Below are positions 10,413-20,425 of a DNA stretch of 64,000 bases, one piece after another. This DNA is from Zygnema cylindricum. Its lineage: Eukaryota > Streptophyta > Zygnematophyceae > Zygnematales > Zygnemataceae. Position numbers and translations under genes: made by a program. How positions within the stretch are numbered: the first letter of the stretch is position 1; each line of letters starts with the position of its first letter. The notes below the pieces were generated by a model that was given only the letters and a program-made list of their open reading frames with translations, was not told the DNA's origin and searched no databases. The DNA is taken from positions 60,831-124,830 of the forward strand of contig JBBHKE010001708.1 of NCBI GenBank assembly GCA_037447655.1. Reading direction: 5' to 3'.

Positions 10413-11157
10413 CTGTAATTTCCTTCTTTTTTTTAGCGGTTTTTGTCATCATGTACGAAGATCCTGCCCTCTGCTTGTTTGTATTGTGCACCTTGAGATT
10501 TTAGTTTTTTTTTTTTTTTTCCCTTTCTTTTACTGTTTTAGAGTTTTTTCGGTTTTCTAGTGGATCGACCACCATAGAGGAATGCGTTCACAAAATTGAG
10601 ATGTAATCGGTTTTGTATCGCAAACTATTAAAATATAATGCAATTCAGGCTGTGACTCTATGGCTTGCTGTCAGTAAGGTGGTCTCTTTCGCAGATAAAA
10701 TTACTGTCTTTTTTTATGACTACCGTTTTTTTGCTTATGGGTGTTGATAGAGATTATGATACTTTTTTTAGGGGAACGGGTTTCAGTGCTTTGTAATGGC
10801 TGAATTTATCGCTTTTGGCAAATAGAATATTCAAATTTGAGACAGCTTTTGTCCTATATGCAGTTCTATGCCGGTTTTCCATAGACCCTGTTCTCTAATA
10901 CTAAAGCATCGGGAATCGTTATTTGCATTAATAACACCATTCAGTGCCGGTTTTCTTTGCCACTTGAAAGTTGAATAGCGTCAATAACACTATTTTTTTT
11001 TTTGAACGCTAATTTGGTAAGTGATCGAAGGTTGTCCCCATTGCTCGGACCTAAATTAGCATTAATGACACTGAAATAAACGCTGTGGATAAGGATTGGA
11101 CTAACAGGAAATGATGCGGATTACAGTCCAATAAAGAAATAAACAAATAGTTTTATT
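10413..11157. other. NOSIP 3' flank and degenerate MITE-like sequence
   Basis: It follows the NOSIP stop and probably holds the 3' UTR, including a T-rich tract at 10508-10520. Around 10905-11095 fragments such as GAATCGTTATTTGCATTAAT and CTAAATTAGCATTAATGACA resemble internal or terminal pieces of the TA-flanked MITE family, but no clean pair of ends can be drawn. Confidence 0.4.
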
Positions 11158-11375
11158 GGTACTATTTTAGGTCAAAGGGTAAACTTAGGAGCACCAACAT
11201 AGTGATGTTGACATTATTTTAGGTAGATTGGGTAAAAGGTAGGAGCACCATAATGAAAGTTATACTATATTAGGTGAGAGGAATAACAAATAAGATCACC
11301 GTTATGGTGATATTGACACTATTATAGGTCCTAGAGTAAAAATTTAGGATCACAAATATAGTCAACGACTCTAAA
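11158..11375. repeat. Degenerate tandem repeat, four units of about 53 bp
   Basis: The motif ACTATTTTAGGT followed by a GTAAA and AGGAGCACCA word recurs at about 11161, 11211, 11265 and 11320. Units differ by substitutions and 1-4-bp indels. No coding capacity. Confidence 0.55.
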
Positions 11376-12708
11376 GAAGGATACACCATGTCGCTTTCAC
11401 ATAGCTTCGGTGTGATCATTACTTCTAGTCACCAATACTCAAAACTTTTTTGTTAGTAAGTTGACCATAGTTGACATGCAACAGTACCACACTAGTTTTA
11501 GTGTTTGGAACTTTTCCTATTTACAAATAATAATCAACTCAAGGAGAACAACATTCTCCTTTTAAAAACAACATTCTACCTTATCATCATTGCTTCGTGT
11601 AATTCTCCATTCAATAAGAGGGAAAAATCACATGCCCCACCATTCCTTAATATTGGAAAGACACAATTTCTCCTTAGCCTGTACTTCAATGTGAAAAAAT
11701 ACTTTTACATAAGTGTCATAGGATTGCCCACAAAAGAAAATAACTAGCATCTAAACCTAACCCTTAAAAACCCTAAAAAACTCCTAAAACCCTAAACTCT
11801 CTCCGCAATATCCTTCCAGACTTCTCCTTCAAATCGGTACAACTGCTTACAAACTGATAAAAGGTAAACCTTTCGTTGAATTCTAACCATACAGGAGCCC
11901 TAAAATATAACACAACTATCAAAGCTTGTCTACTTGCAGAAAGAGTGCTTTACACGAAATAAAGTTGGTCAGAGAAATAAAACACAAAAGTTGATTGGAA
12001 ACACAGAAATAAGAGAGAAACCAGATTTGTCAGTAATCACAGAGAGGAAGTCCATTATCTACTGCCTGCAACCAAAACAAAAGGGGCAAAAAGTGGAAAA
12101 AGTATCATGACTAGAAATATATAAAATAGAAACATGAGTCACTAGGATTTCCTGAGAGTTCCTACCACTCAGAACTTCAAAGAATTGTTTTTTTGCAAAA
12201 GGTGGATTGAACCAGAAGAAATTACAGCACACATTGCGATTTTTCCCATTCAATATATATAGCTACAAGGTCTACAAAGACAGAGGAAATCATAAAATCT
12301 TGCTTTTTAATAAAGTCTGGTTTTTTTTGTTAAAAAGAAGTACAAAATAACAGAAATTCTCCATTGCCATCGAAATAAAGTTATTCATATCATCGCAGGA
12401 ACAAAAAAAAAGAAAAGAGAGAGAGAGAGATTTAGCAAGACGTAAAACAAACATAAAACAAATACAAAGGATAATAAAATAGATAAAAGAAAATAAAAAA
12501 ATAATAATAATAAAAGCAACTGACAATCATTATTGTGACATAGTTTGTGTGGCTCTAAGTTAGCGGTTTCCTTTTGGATGAAATACATTCAAAAAAATAT
12601 AAACATTTTATCTTTCACCAACTAATATGCAGGGATTAATTTATATTTGCATTTGAATAAATGGAATAATTTGCTGAACTTCATGATTCGCTAAGTTTTA
12701 TGATTTAC

Positions 12709-12732
12709 TGTGTGTGTGTGTGTGTGTGTGTG
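12709..12732. repeat. (TG)12 microsatellite
   Basis: Twelve perfect TG dinucleotides, followed by GATATATATA. Confidence 0.9.
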
Positions 12733-12796
12733 GATATATATAGGTATACATGTATTGGGGGAAGGGAAAGGAAGGAATAAAACAACAAAACATAGA

Positions 12797-12998
12797 TTCC
12801 ACAACAACAAACTCCATTTAAAGTACAAGTTTAATGATTTTAAAAAACCAATAAAAGAAATGCTCATTTTAAATAGAAAAAAAAGAATAAAACTACAAAA
12901 AATAAGTCCACAACAACAAAAAACTCTTTCTCCATTTAAAGTGTAAGTTCAATGAATTTGAAAAACCAATAAAGAAAAATGCACATTGTAAATAGAAA
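12797..12998. repeat. Tandem duplication, unit about 110 bp
   Basis: Two head-to-tail copies share CCACAACAAC (12799 and 12908), CTCCATTTAAAGT and AAAACCAATAAA with AAATAGAAAA tails. The second copy carries a small insertion after CAACAAC. Confidence 0.65.
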
Positions 12999-13182
12999 AG
13001 GAAAAAAAAAGATGAAGATTTCAAACTTTTTCATTGCAAAAGTTTTGCAATCAAAAATTCAAAATTTTCGGAAAGTTTCACAAAAGTTTTGACAAAGTAA
13101 ACATTTTCCTTCTAAAAGATTTCTCTTTTGAGAAATCAAATCTTCGACTTATTCCAAAACTGAAAAATTGAGCGGAGAAAAA

Positions 13183-13192
13183 NNNNNNNNNN
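13183..13192. other. Assembly gap (10 N)
   Basis: Ten N bases mark a scaffold gap whose size is probably nominal. Frames crossing it are meaningless. Confidence 0.98.
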
Positions 13193-14346
13193 TTCATCTG
13201 ACTTTTTTTAAATTAACGGTATGTACAAAGCTTATCTTACAAGTAGCGTTCCGAATGAACATCTGGATCGATTGGTATGCTCTTAAGTTAGCTAGGTCTG
13301 CAAGTAAGCCTTGCGATGAACATTCCATTCGAAACATGTATGGCAATTAATTTTTTTTCAGTCTACTTTTTGCTGATAGCCAATATTTGTGCAGCTGCTG
13401 TGTCTCTGGGCAAAGCTCCAAGAGACCTATGTAGTTTTCAGCCATATTATGAATGTTTACGCTCTATTTCAAAATATATGTCGCATCTTCATTTACACAT
13501 TAGGGATGTATGAATGTCTAATGAGAACCATGCATTCTAGTGTTCAAACATCACTGAAGAAGTTTAATGAGACTTGTTAAGACTTAATCAATCTGGGATT
13601 TTGAATCTTATGGTAAGGTCCCTCTCTGAATAATTGTGAAATGTTGAAAAGTATTTATAGCTTATTTTGGTAGAGATTTTACATGACAATTAAGGTTTTC
13701 TGGCAGTTTGGGATTTTCTGAAGTCCAATAATTGCTTGGGTTGTTACGGTGTTTGTGTCTTTTCCAGAAGTTTATATTGTGGAAGTTATATCATAATATT
13801 TTCACATTTTCTTTCTTCTCATGAATTTACCCTTCCATTGAAACTTAAAACCATATGTTTTGCTTGCCATAATGAGGTTACTGATGAAAGTATGTAACTT
13901 CTGTGCTCCCTTGGCATCATTTGAAATAAATTATTAGCCTGTAGGTTTGTTAGTGTTTGAGCTATGAGACTTTCATTTTAGTTTCTTATCAGTGAAAAAA
14001 ACTTGGCTCCATCAACTCCGACCTCTTAACCTTCCAAAACATGTGAACTCTATTTCGCAGATGACTATACTCAGTCTTTCAGATCCTTGAGAATGCAGGC
14101 AACTTGTTGTAATCCATGCCCATCTATACCATTGACGCAAACAGTTGATGTTATTCATACTTGGTATGATAAAGATTCGACCACTAAAAGTGTGAATTGT
14201 AGGGTAGTTAGATTTTGGCATGGATTCAAAAGCTGTGGTACTATCTGTCTTGAGTGTTAATTTGGAGGCATAGACGCCCCTTGGGGATGAGGGGATTGAT
14301 ATGTGGCATCACATCAACAAAGGATTTTCAATTCATGAGGAAGCTA

Positions 14347-14552
14347 CACCTTGTATCGCTTTTTGTGTTAACATATTTTTTGCCTTCTCTCCATACACTC
14401 GTGTCTGGTTTATGATTGGAGAGCACCAACTGGACGGTGAGAACCTTGCCTTTCAATCGAAACTGTCGGATTAAAAAATCTGACAAGTGTGCCCAGGGAA
14501 AAGATGTCTTAAGTGGCTAAAAAAACACTAACATTGAAAGTGATTCACGGTG
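14347..14552. mobile_element. TA-flanked MITE, 206 bp
   Basis: The left end CACCTTGTATCGCTTTTTGT (after TA) and the right end AGTGATTCACGGTG (before CA, probably TA mutated) pair as family termini. The interior includes CTGACAAGTGTGCCCAGGG and AAAAGATGTCTTAAGTGGCT, matching the internal hairpin arms of the 16308, 18553 and 20118 copies. Confidence 0.65.
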
Positions 14553-15055
14553 CAGTAGCTCAAAAAGTTTAGGTTTAACAATGGATGGTCATTTGTGCTT
14601 GTGCAAGCGGGTTTTTCTTAGGTGTAGTTAGACATAAGGCAAATAGATTGTTGCGCCTCTCGCGGACACGATGGTTTCTGGTCACCAACCTCTTAGAAGT
14701 AAGTGCTTCATATTATTGTCATGGTATGCAGATACAGGTAAGTCGAGTGAAGTAGACAACCCTGATTGTGATATTTCGAGCAATATTCAATAAGAAAGAC
14801 CGAGTTGAGGTCCATTCCCTCAAACTTTATTCTTCCAACGAACACCATGTCGGAAAATTGCCACCTCAACCACGCCCAAGGAGACTCTCCAGCTGAGAAT
14901 AATCTTAAGGATAACGAAAGCACAAAAACATTAGCTAAGCATTTTATGTTAGGGTCAGCATGATTATTAGCAGCTATGACGACGACTAGCGTTGTCTCGT
15001 CATAACACCTTTAAGTTTCGAAATAACGCCTTAAAACGCACATCCCTGAATGGTG

Positions 15056-15284
15056 CACGTTGAAGAACTTGAATCGCAATTAGCATTAATAACAATATAT
15101 TGGTGTCACTAAAATGTGGCCCTTGCACTTAAAATAGTAATAACAATACCAGCTGATTTTCGTTGACTTTATTTCTTTAGACGGTTCAAAGGATGCCGTA
15201 CCAATCAAAACTGAATTAGAATTAACAACTTAAATAAAACTCCCCACACTACTAAAGCTTTTGTATTAATAGTGATCCACGGTG
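15056..15284. mobile_element. Degenerate TA-flanked MITE
   Basis: The right end ATTAATAGTGATCCACGGTG, followed by TA, is a clear family terminus. The left end is inferred from CACGTTGAAGAACTTGAATC and GCAATTAGC and appears to carry an insertion, so the left boundary is approximate. Confidence 0.4.
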
Positions 15285-15337
15285 TAGTTTGGATTTGTAC
15301 TCTTGGTGGTACCATTATAACATTTTCTTTAAATGTT

Positions 15338-15422
15338 TATTTTATTTTGTTTTGTTTTGTTTTGTTTTTAATCCATTTTGTACCCTAATTGTTTTCCCAA
15401 CGCAAGTTTTTGCAATTAACGT
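15338..15422 (+). mobile_element. Possible LINE 3' tail fragment
   Basis: After a (TTTTG)n run, AATCCATTTTGTACCCTAAT continues to TGTTTTCCCAACGCAAG and TTTTTGCAATTAA. This parallels the 3' ends of the LINE copies ending at 21477 and about 60135 (ACCCTTTGTACCTTGATGG, then a GCAATAAA-type end). Only about 80 bp is visible. Confidence 0.4.
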
Positions 15423-15619
15423 TTTTTCCATTTAGAACGCGCGGTGTATTTCCGCCGCAAGGTACCTACAGCCGCTACCGGTTTCCAGCCGCCGGCTGGT
15501 CACATCCGGCCGCCAAAAAGAGTCGCGCGATTGGTGACCGACGGATCCAGCCGTTTGGTAAAATCGTACAACTGTCGAATCTGATGTGCTCAACTCTATA
15601 AGACTTTAAGTAGAGGCAC

Positions 15620-15880
15620 ATGGTTGCAGTGGAACGTTCCAAAGTCGACAAGATCTGCCACGTGCGTCTTCATTAATTAATTGGACAATATGCATGCAAG
15701 TTTTCCAAGCATACCGACTTTTTTCGTCTTAAGCGTCAGATACTCATGGCTGCCGTGGAGAATCTCCAAAACGTCGGCAGGATCTTCCGCGTGCGACGTC
15801 ATTTATCCATTGGTTAATGCGCGAAGTAAGCATCCCATGCGTACGGTCTTTGGCAGTCTTAAGCGTCGAAGGCTTGTGCT
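15620..15880. repeat. Tandem duplication (about 127 bp) with ACGT boxes
   Basis: Two diverged copies each hold GTGGA, an inverted CC/GG core, GTCG, AGGATCT or AAGATCT, a CGTG word, CATTA/CATTT, a CCATTGG-like block and the shared end GTCTTAAGCGTC (15727 and 15855). The first has a CACGTG G-box, the second a GACGTC C-box. The function is unknown; the arrangement resembles promoter DNA, but no transcript can be assigned. Confidence 0.5.
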
Positions 15881-16307
15881 GGTTCCGGGATGTTTCGTAA
15901 ATAGATTAATTTACGACGCAATCTAATGAAAGGAATGTTCTCCTTGACCGGCCGTACGTATGACTACAGTACAGTACTGTATTGTACTGTAGTGAGACTA
16001 GGTACGGACGTACCCTATGTTACTTTTTCAGATGGGGCCATATAAAATATAGAGTCTGCGAAGCGAAAGCGAAGGGCGGGTTAGGGTTTGTCCCATGCTG
16101 GTTAAAATGACAAGACTATTGCTTAATTAACACCATGTGTAATATCGCATCTTGCTAAATTATTCGAAAAACCCTCAGTAAAATATTTATATTATTTTTG
16201 AAAAATTTACAGAGTCTGACCAAGAATTTGCTTCAACAATCACATTTTGGGGCGTTTCCGGAAAATACTTGAAATGGACGTAACATAAAAGTACACACTG
16301 TACTGTA

Positions 16308-16521
16308 CACCGTGAATCGCTATTAGTGTTGATGTTTTTTTCTCTTAAAACATCTTTTCTCCGTACACACATGTCAAAATGTGGATCTGACGGTTGCGTT
16401 TGAAAGGTAAGGTTCTCAGCTTCCGATCGGCGGTCTCAAATTGGAGATCGGACCAGTGTGTACGGAGAAAAAATGTTTTATATGGCGACAAATTTGTTAA
16501 CACTAATAGCGATACAAGGTG
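16308..16521. mobile_element. TA-flanked MITE, 214 bp
   Basis: Left CACCGTGAATCGCTATTAGT and right ACACTAATAGCGATACAAGG then TG, each with TA outside. A second inverted pair inside (AAACATCTTTTCTCCGTACA against GTGTACGGAGAAAAAATGTT) makes a long foldback. Confidence 0.85.
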
Positions 16522-17416
16522 TAGCTGGAAAAAAAAAGGAGAAAAATGGAAAATCCGTGAAAAACTCCGATTAGCTCAAATGGCCTTTTTATATTTCCTC
16601 GATCTGGCCTCTGTTCCTGAAATGCTGCCGCGTGCCAAAAGTTTTGTCGTTTCTCATCGATGAACGTAAAATTTTGAAGTCAAACCGGAATCTTGGTTAT
16701 GATGCACGCAAAAAAAATAAAAACCGCTAATTTTTATAGTTAGCGAAATCTACTGTTCGATCCAACTCTGATTCGCAATCAATATAAACAATTTTGAATT
16801 TTGCCAAACCGCAAACGTTACGTTTTCGTACCGCTGCCAGATCATCTCGTACGGAATGATTATCCAACAATTGTACTTCATGAGCTGACTATAGTTTTTG
16901 CCCTTTAGTCCGGACCTGAAATCACGGAGCTACCGCACCAAAGCTCCTGAGACTATACACGCTAGAAATCGCCGTACATTGGTCAAGATCTCGAATTTAT
17001 GAAATTTGAATTTCCATTATTTGAAAGTTTTGCCGGCGAATATATAATCCGTTAATCACAGGTTTCACACGTGTGAAGACAAATATGACGATATATATTA
17101 TTTTGGACAAGACACAATACCGTACGTACCGCGTGAATACTGCGTGATTTCCGCTGCAGTATGGCGATTGTGTGATTCGGAAACCCTAAAAAAAAAAAGT
17201 TCAAACGCTTCAATTTCAGCCTAGAAAACCCTAAAAGCTTTATAAAGAGTAGAGGCGCAAAATTTAAAACTGAACGATGAAAATTGTCGGTGGCACAAAG
17301 GGACAAAATCAAATAATTTGAATGAGCCTTCTACATGTACGGATCACGATCATGAATCTAAAAGATACGGATACGTCTGGCACGTGCGGAATTTACCGAT
17401 TATTCTGCCTAATAAT
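16522..17416. other. No gene recognised
   Basis: Non-coding sequence between two MITEs. A minus-strand frame (17052-17312) has no domain. Confidence 0.4.
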
Positions 17417-17586
17417 TAGTGTTGGGTATCGAGGACCCATTGCCGATATTAGATATATATCGAATTTCATGTACCCGATATTCGATATATCGCTTCGATA
17501 TATCGAATTTCAAATTATCGCGATATATCGCCGATATATCGTATCGACGATATATCGAAAATGAAAATTTTAGATTTTTTTTTCAA

Positions 17587-17619
<33 letters not shown>

Positions 17620-17741
17620 ATATATATCGCGATAATTTACGTTGCTCCCGGTACGATATATCGAGGAATCTGCTCGATCGATATTCGATATATCGAATAT
17701 CGAAATTATCGCGATATGAAACTACCCGATACCCAACACTA
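17417..17741. mobile_element. hAT-type MITE with a C30 tract
   Basis: Ends TAGTGTTGGGTATCG and CGATACCCAACACTA are exact inverted repeats, fitting the hAT end pattern YARNG. The 8-bp duplication CTAATAAT is intact at 17409-17416 and 17742-17749. The interior is almost entirely CGATATATCG-type palindromes around a 30-C homopolymer (17589-17618). Perfect ends and TSD suggest recent movement. Confidence 0.9.
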
Positions 17742-17749
17742 CTAATAAT

Positions 17750-18103
17750 GCTACTGTACTGTACTGTTGTACCTTCAGCACGAGTTTGTTAACACCGACA
17801 AAAAGTACATTGATTTCGTTTCCGCTATTTTGTCGATTAGGACCACCTCACCTAAATCTGCGTACGGAGACCAGTTTTGAAATTAGGCGACGATACTCAC
17901 AGACAGAATCGCAGTAGTTGACAGAAGGATAACGTCGTTTTTGGACTTCCGTAGAATTTTGCGTGCGGAAATGTGTAAGCCTGCATGTAGGCGGCTGGTT
18001 AGAGCTGACAAACGGCCGCTAAAGTGAGGAAATCAAGATTTTGACGACCGTCAAAGCGTGCTCGTCGATCGTAAAAGCGTCATTTTTTGAAACGTGTAAT
18101 AAG
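17750..18103. other. Short spacer, no gene seen
   Basis: About 350 bp between two transposons. No frame or repeat stands out. Confidence 0.4.
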
Positions 18104-18106
18104 TTA

Positions 18107-18499
18107 GGCCTCTCCTCCATTAGAGGAAAAGTGGGGTTGTTTACTGGAAACCGTACGATTTCGTACAAATTCGTACCAATTTTATTTTTTGTCAGATGAC
18201 ACTTGTTTACAAGATGATTCCAATAAAATAGGCGTAAGATTCGACCGTTGGATGTAAGCAATCGCGCACATCGTCAGCGAGGAGAGTTTCTTCACACTGG
18301 ACGATGTGCGCGATTGCTTCGCGAATCTAAAATAGTGAGACATCCAACGGTCGATACTTACGCCTATAACATTGGAGCCATCCTGAAAACATGCTTCGTC
18401 ATGTTTCGTCTGACAAACAAAAAAAAATGGTACGAATTTGTACGAAATCGTACGACTTCCAGTAAACAACCCCACTCTTCTTCCAATGGAAGTTCACCC
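18107..18499. mobile_element. Tourist-like (PIF/Harbinger-type) foldback MITE
   Basis: Flanked by a 3-bp direct repeat TTA (18104-18106 and 18500-18502). Both arms include GTGGGGTTGTTTACTGG and its complement, CGTACGATTTCGTAC with TTCGTACCA blocks, CCGTTGGATGT and GCAATCGCGCACATCGT. The inverted repeat spans nearly the whole 393 bp, with its centre near 18280-18300. It is related to the longer element at 60649-61353. Confidence 0.8.
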
Positions 18500-18552
18500 T
18501 TAAAAAACTCATAAGCCTATCGCTAAGGTTAATGCTGTCGTCCGCTACAGTA

Positions 18553-18769
18553 CACCATGAATCGCTATTAGTGTTAATGTTTTATATGCCAAATAAAACA
18601 TCTAATATCCGTACACACATGTCGGATTTTCAATTTGAGACAGCCAATCAGAAGCTGAGAATGCTATTTTTCCATCGCATCCGTCAGATCAGCAATCCGA
18701 CATGTGTGTACCGATAAAAGATGTTTTAGGAAACGAAAAAAACATTAACACTAACAGCGATTCGCGCTG
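18553..18769. mobile_element. TA-flanked MITE, 217 bp
   Basis: Left CACCATGAATCGCTATTAGT and right CACTAACAGCGATTCGCGCTG, with TA on both sides. Internal arms TCCGTACACACATGTCGGAT and CCGACATGTGTGTACCG pair almost perfectly. Confidence 0.85.
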
Positions 18770-18776
18770 TACAGTA

Positions 18777-19394
18777 CACCGCGAATCGTAATTAGAGTAA
18801 TGAAAAAATTAGAGTACAAAAACCAAAAAAAACAATTAGAGTAATGAACGCTAATTTATGTGATAGAGCTTTTTCAACTATGAAGTCTACTCTAATTTAT
18901 TTAAGCATTCTATATTAGGTTCTGTCGGCGATAATTTTTTGCGTGATAATTATGAACACTAAATTATATAGACGTACAAAATGTGTCACTCTCGTATAGT
19001 ATTGACGTCATTATGACGCTAGTACTATTTGTCGCATTGAATGTCAGTTAATGTTCACACTGACGACGATGCTGTCGACGGACGAGAGTTATGCGAATGG
19101 ATTTTTTTCGATGTGATTTATTTTTTTGTTTAGTGCGATTTCACGTGCGAGAGCGATTCTATTAAATCATTATTTGTACCTTTTTACTTATAAAGGTACA
19201 ATTTTGCACGGTCAGACGTCGTCCGTACTCCATACTATTTAAAAAAAACCTAAATTAGATTTTCTTACGCTAATTAAACCTCACCTAAATTAGAATAATG
19301 AAACAATTAGAATCGATTACTCTATTTGATGTGATATACTCGAAATTTTGAGCGACCGAATTAGAGTAATTTACTCTAATTACAATTCGCGGTG
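18777..19394. mobile_element. TA-flanked MITE, long form (618 bp)
   Basis: Left CACCGCGAATCGTAATTAGA and right CTCTAATTACAATTCGCGGTG with TA outside. It abuts the preceding copy with only TACAGTA between them. Larger than its relatives and rich in TCTAATT/AATTAGA words; no transposase frame is visible. Confidence 0.75.
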
Positions 19395-19396
19395 TA

Positions 19397-19525
19397 CTGA
19401 ACCTAGTCTTAACATTCTCAACTTCCGATTGGCGGTCTCAAATTGAAAATTGGACAAGTGTGTACGGATTAAAGTTGTTTTAAGTGGCGAACAAAAAAAA
19501 TTAACACTAAAAGCGATACACGGTG
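19397..19525. mobile_element. Right half of a TA-flanked MITE
   Basis: TTCTCAACTTCCGATTGGCG, then a GTGTGTACGGA arm and ACACTAAAAGCGATACACGG then TG-TA, match the right half of the 16308 copy. The left half is missing next to the 18777-19394 element. Confidence 0.65.
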
Positions 19526-19551
19526 TAGTTTTGAAGCGAGGAACTTGTTAG

Positions 19552-19773
19552 TAGTGTTGGGTATCGGGTAGTTTCACATCGCGATAATTTTGATATTCGA
19601 TATATCGAATATCGATCGAGTAAAGTCCTCGATATATCGTACCGCGACCAACATAAATTATCGCGATATATATCGCAAAAAATGGGTGTTCGTACATATA
19701 CCGTACAGGGAAAGTACGGTAAACCGTACGCAAAATGGTACGGACCCCCCCCCCCCCAACTGAGCGCCCGCCA

Positions 19774-19805
<32 letters not shown>

Positions 19806-19941
19806 CTTTTGAAAAAAAAAATCGGGAAAAAAAAATCTGGATATTTAGCTTCTTCGTACATGGTCTCGATATATCGATTATCGAGTACCTAAAATTCGAT
19901 AATATCAAATATCGGCTATATGTCCTCGATACCCAACACTA
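19552..19941. mobile_element. hAT-type MITE with a G31 tract
   Basis: Same family as 17417-17741, in the opposite internal orientation: ends TAGTGTTGGGTATCG and CGATACCCAACACTA, 8-bp TSD CTTGTTAG at 19544-19551 and 19942-19949. It holds a C13 run (19745-19757) and a G31 run (19775-19805) separated by about 17 bp. Frames across it are artefacts of the palindromes. Confidence 0.9.
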
Positions 19942-20117
19942 CTTGTTAGGGTTTTGAAATAGACGAAACCTAATTTTCCATCGAAACACCAGTATGTAGC
20001 GTGTCACGCTATCGTGTATGTTAACTTTTACGAAAAATAACAAAAAAATCTAACGTACACGAAATTTAACGGCAATTGGAGAGAAATGGCCGAAAAACCA
20101 AAATAAGTACTACAGTA

Positions 20118-20337
20118 CACCGTGAATCGCTATTAGTGTTGAGCTTAATTTATTCTCCACTTAAAACATCTTTCCACTGTACACACCTACCGAATTTTAA
20201 AGTTGAGACCGCCAATTGCAAGCTGAGAATCATACCTTTCAATTACAACCGTCAGATAACGAATTCGACAAATGTGTACGGAGAAAAGTTGTTTAAAGAG
20301 ACGAAAATAACATTAACACTAATAGCGATTCACGGTG
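20118..20337. mobile_element. TA-flanked MITE, 220 bp (best-conserved ends)
   Basis: Left CACCGTGAATCGCTATTAGT and right ACTAATAGCGATTCACGGTG are perfect inverted repeats. Matching bases continue outside (TACAG-TA and TA-CTGTA), so the true element end could be a few bases farther out. The flanks resemble a paralogous stretch at 21850-21945 that lacks the element. Confidence 0.9.
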
Positions 20338-20425
20338 TACTGTATTGTACCGCCGAATGTGTCGGGACCAATTAGAAATGGAAAGGGTGAATGAGTCACA
20401 AGTATGAGACGGAAGGATATAAAAA

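Larger units (their letters stand above)
11376..14346. other. AT-rich intergenic region, no gene recognised
   Basis: The region is AT-rich with short GA-rich and AAT-rich simple runs near 12410-12510. The small frames (for example 11505-11747, 12290-12588 and 13316-13580) have no recognisable domains. An assembly gap and two repeats inside it are listed separately. A gene whose exons are short cannot be excluded near 13200-13600. Confidence 0.4.

Noticed and set aside
10905-11095. A further TA-flanked MITE downstream of NOSIP
   Set aside because: Internal words resemble the family, but no pair of termini with flanking TA can be drawn.
13168-13350. Frame spanning the N gap
   Set aside because: Includes ambiguous bases from an assembly gap, so the translation is not meaningful.
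19507-19957. Proline- or glycine-rich frames around 19.5-19.96 kb
   Set aside because: Read from homopolymers and palindromes inside a hAT-type MITE.
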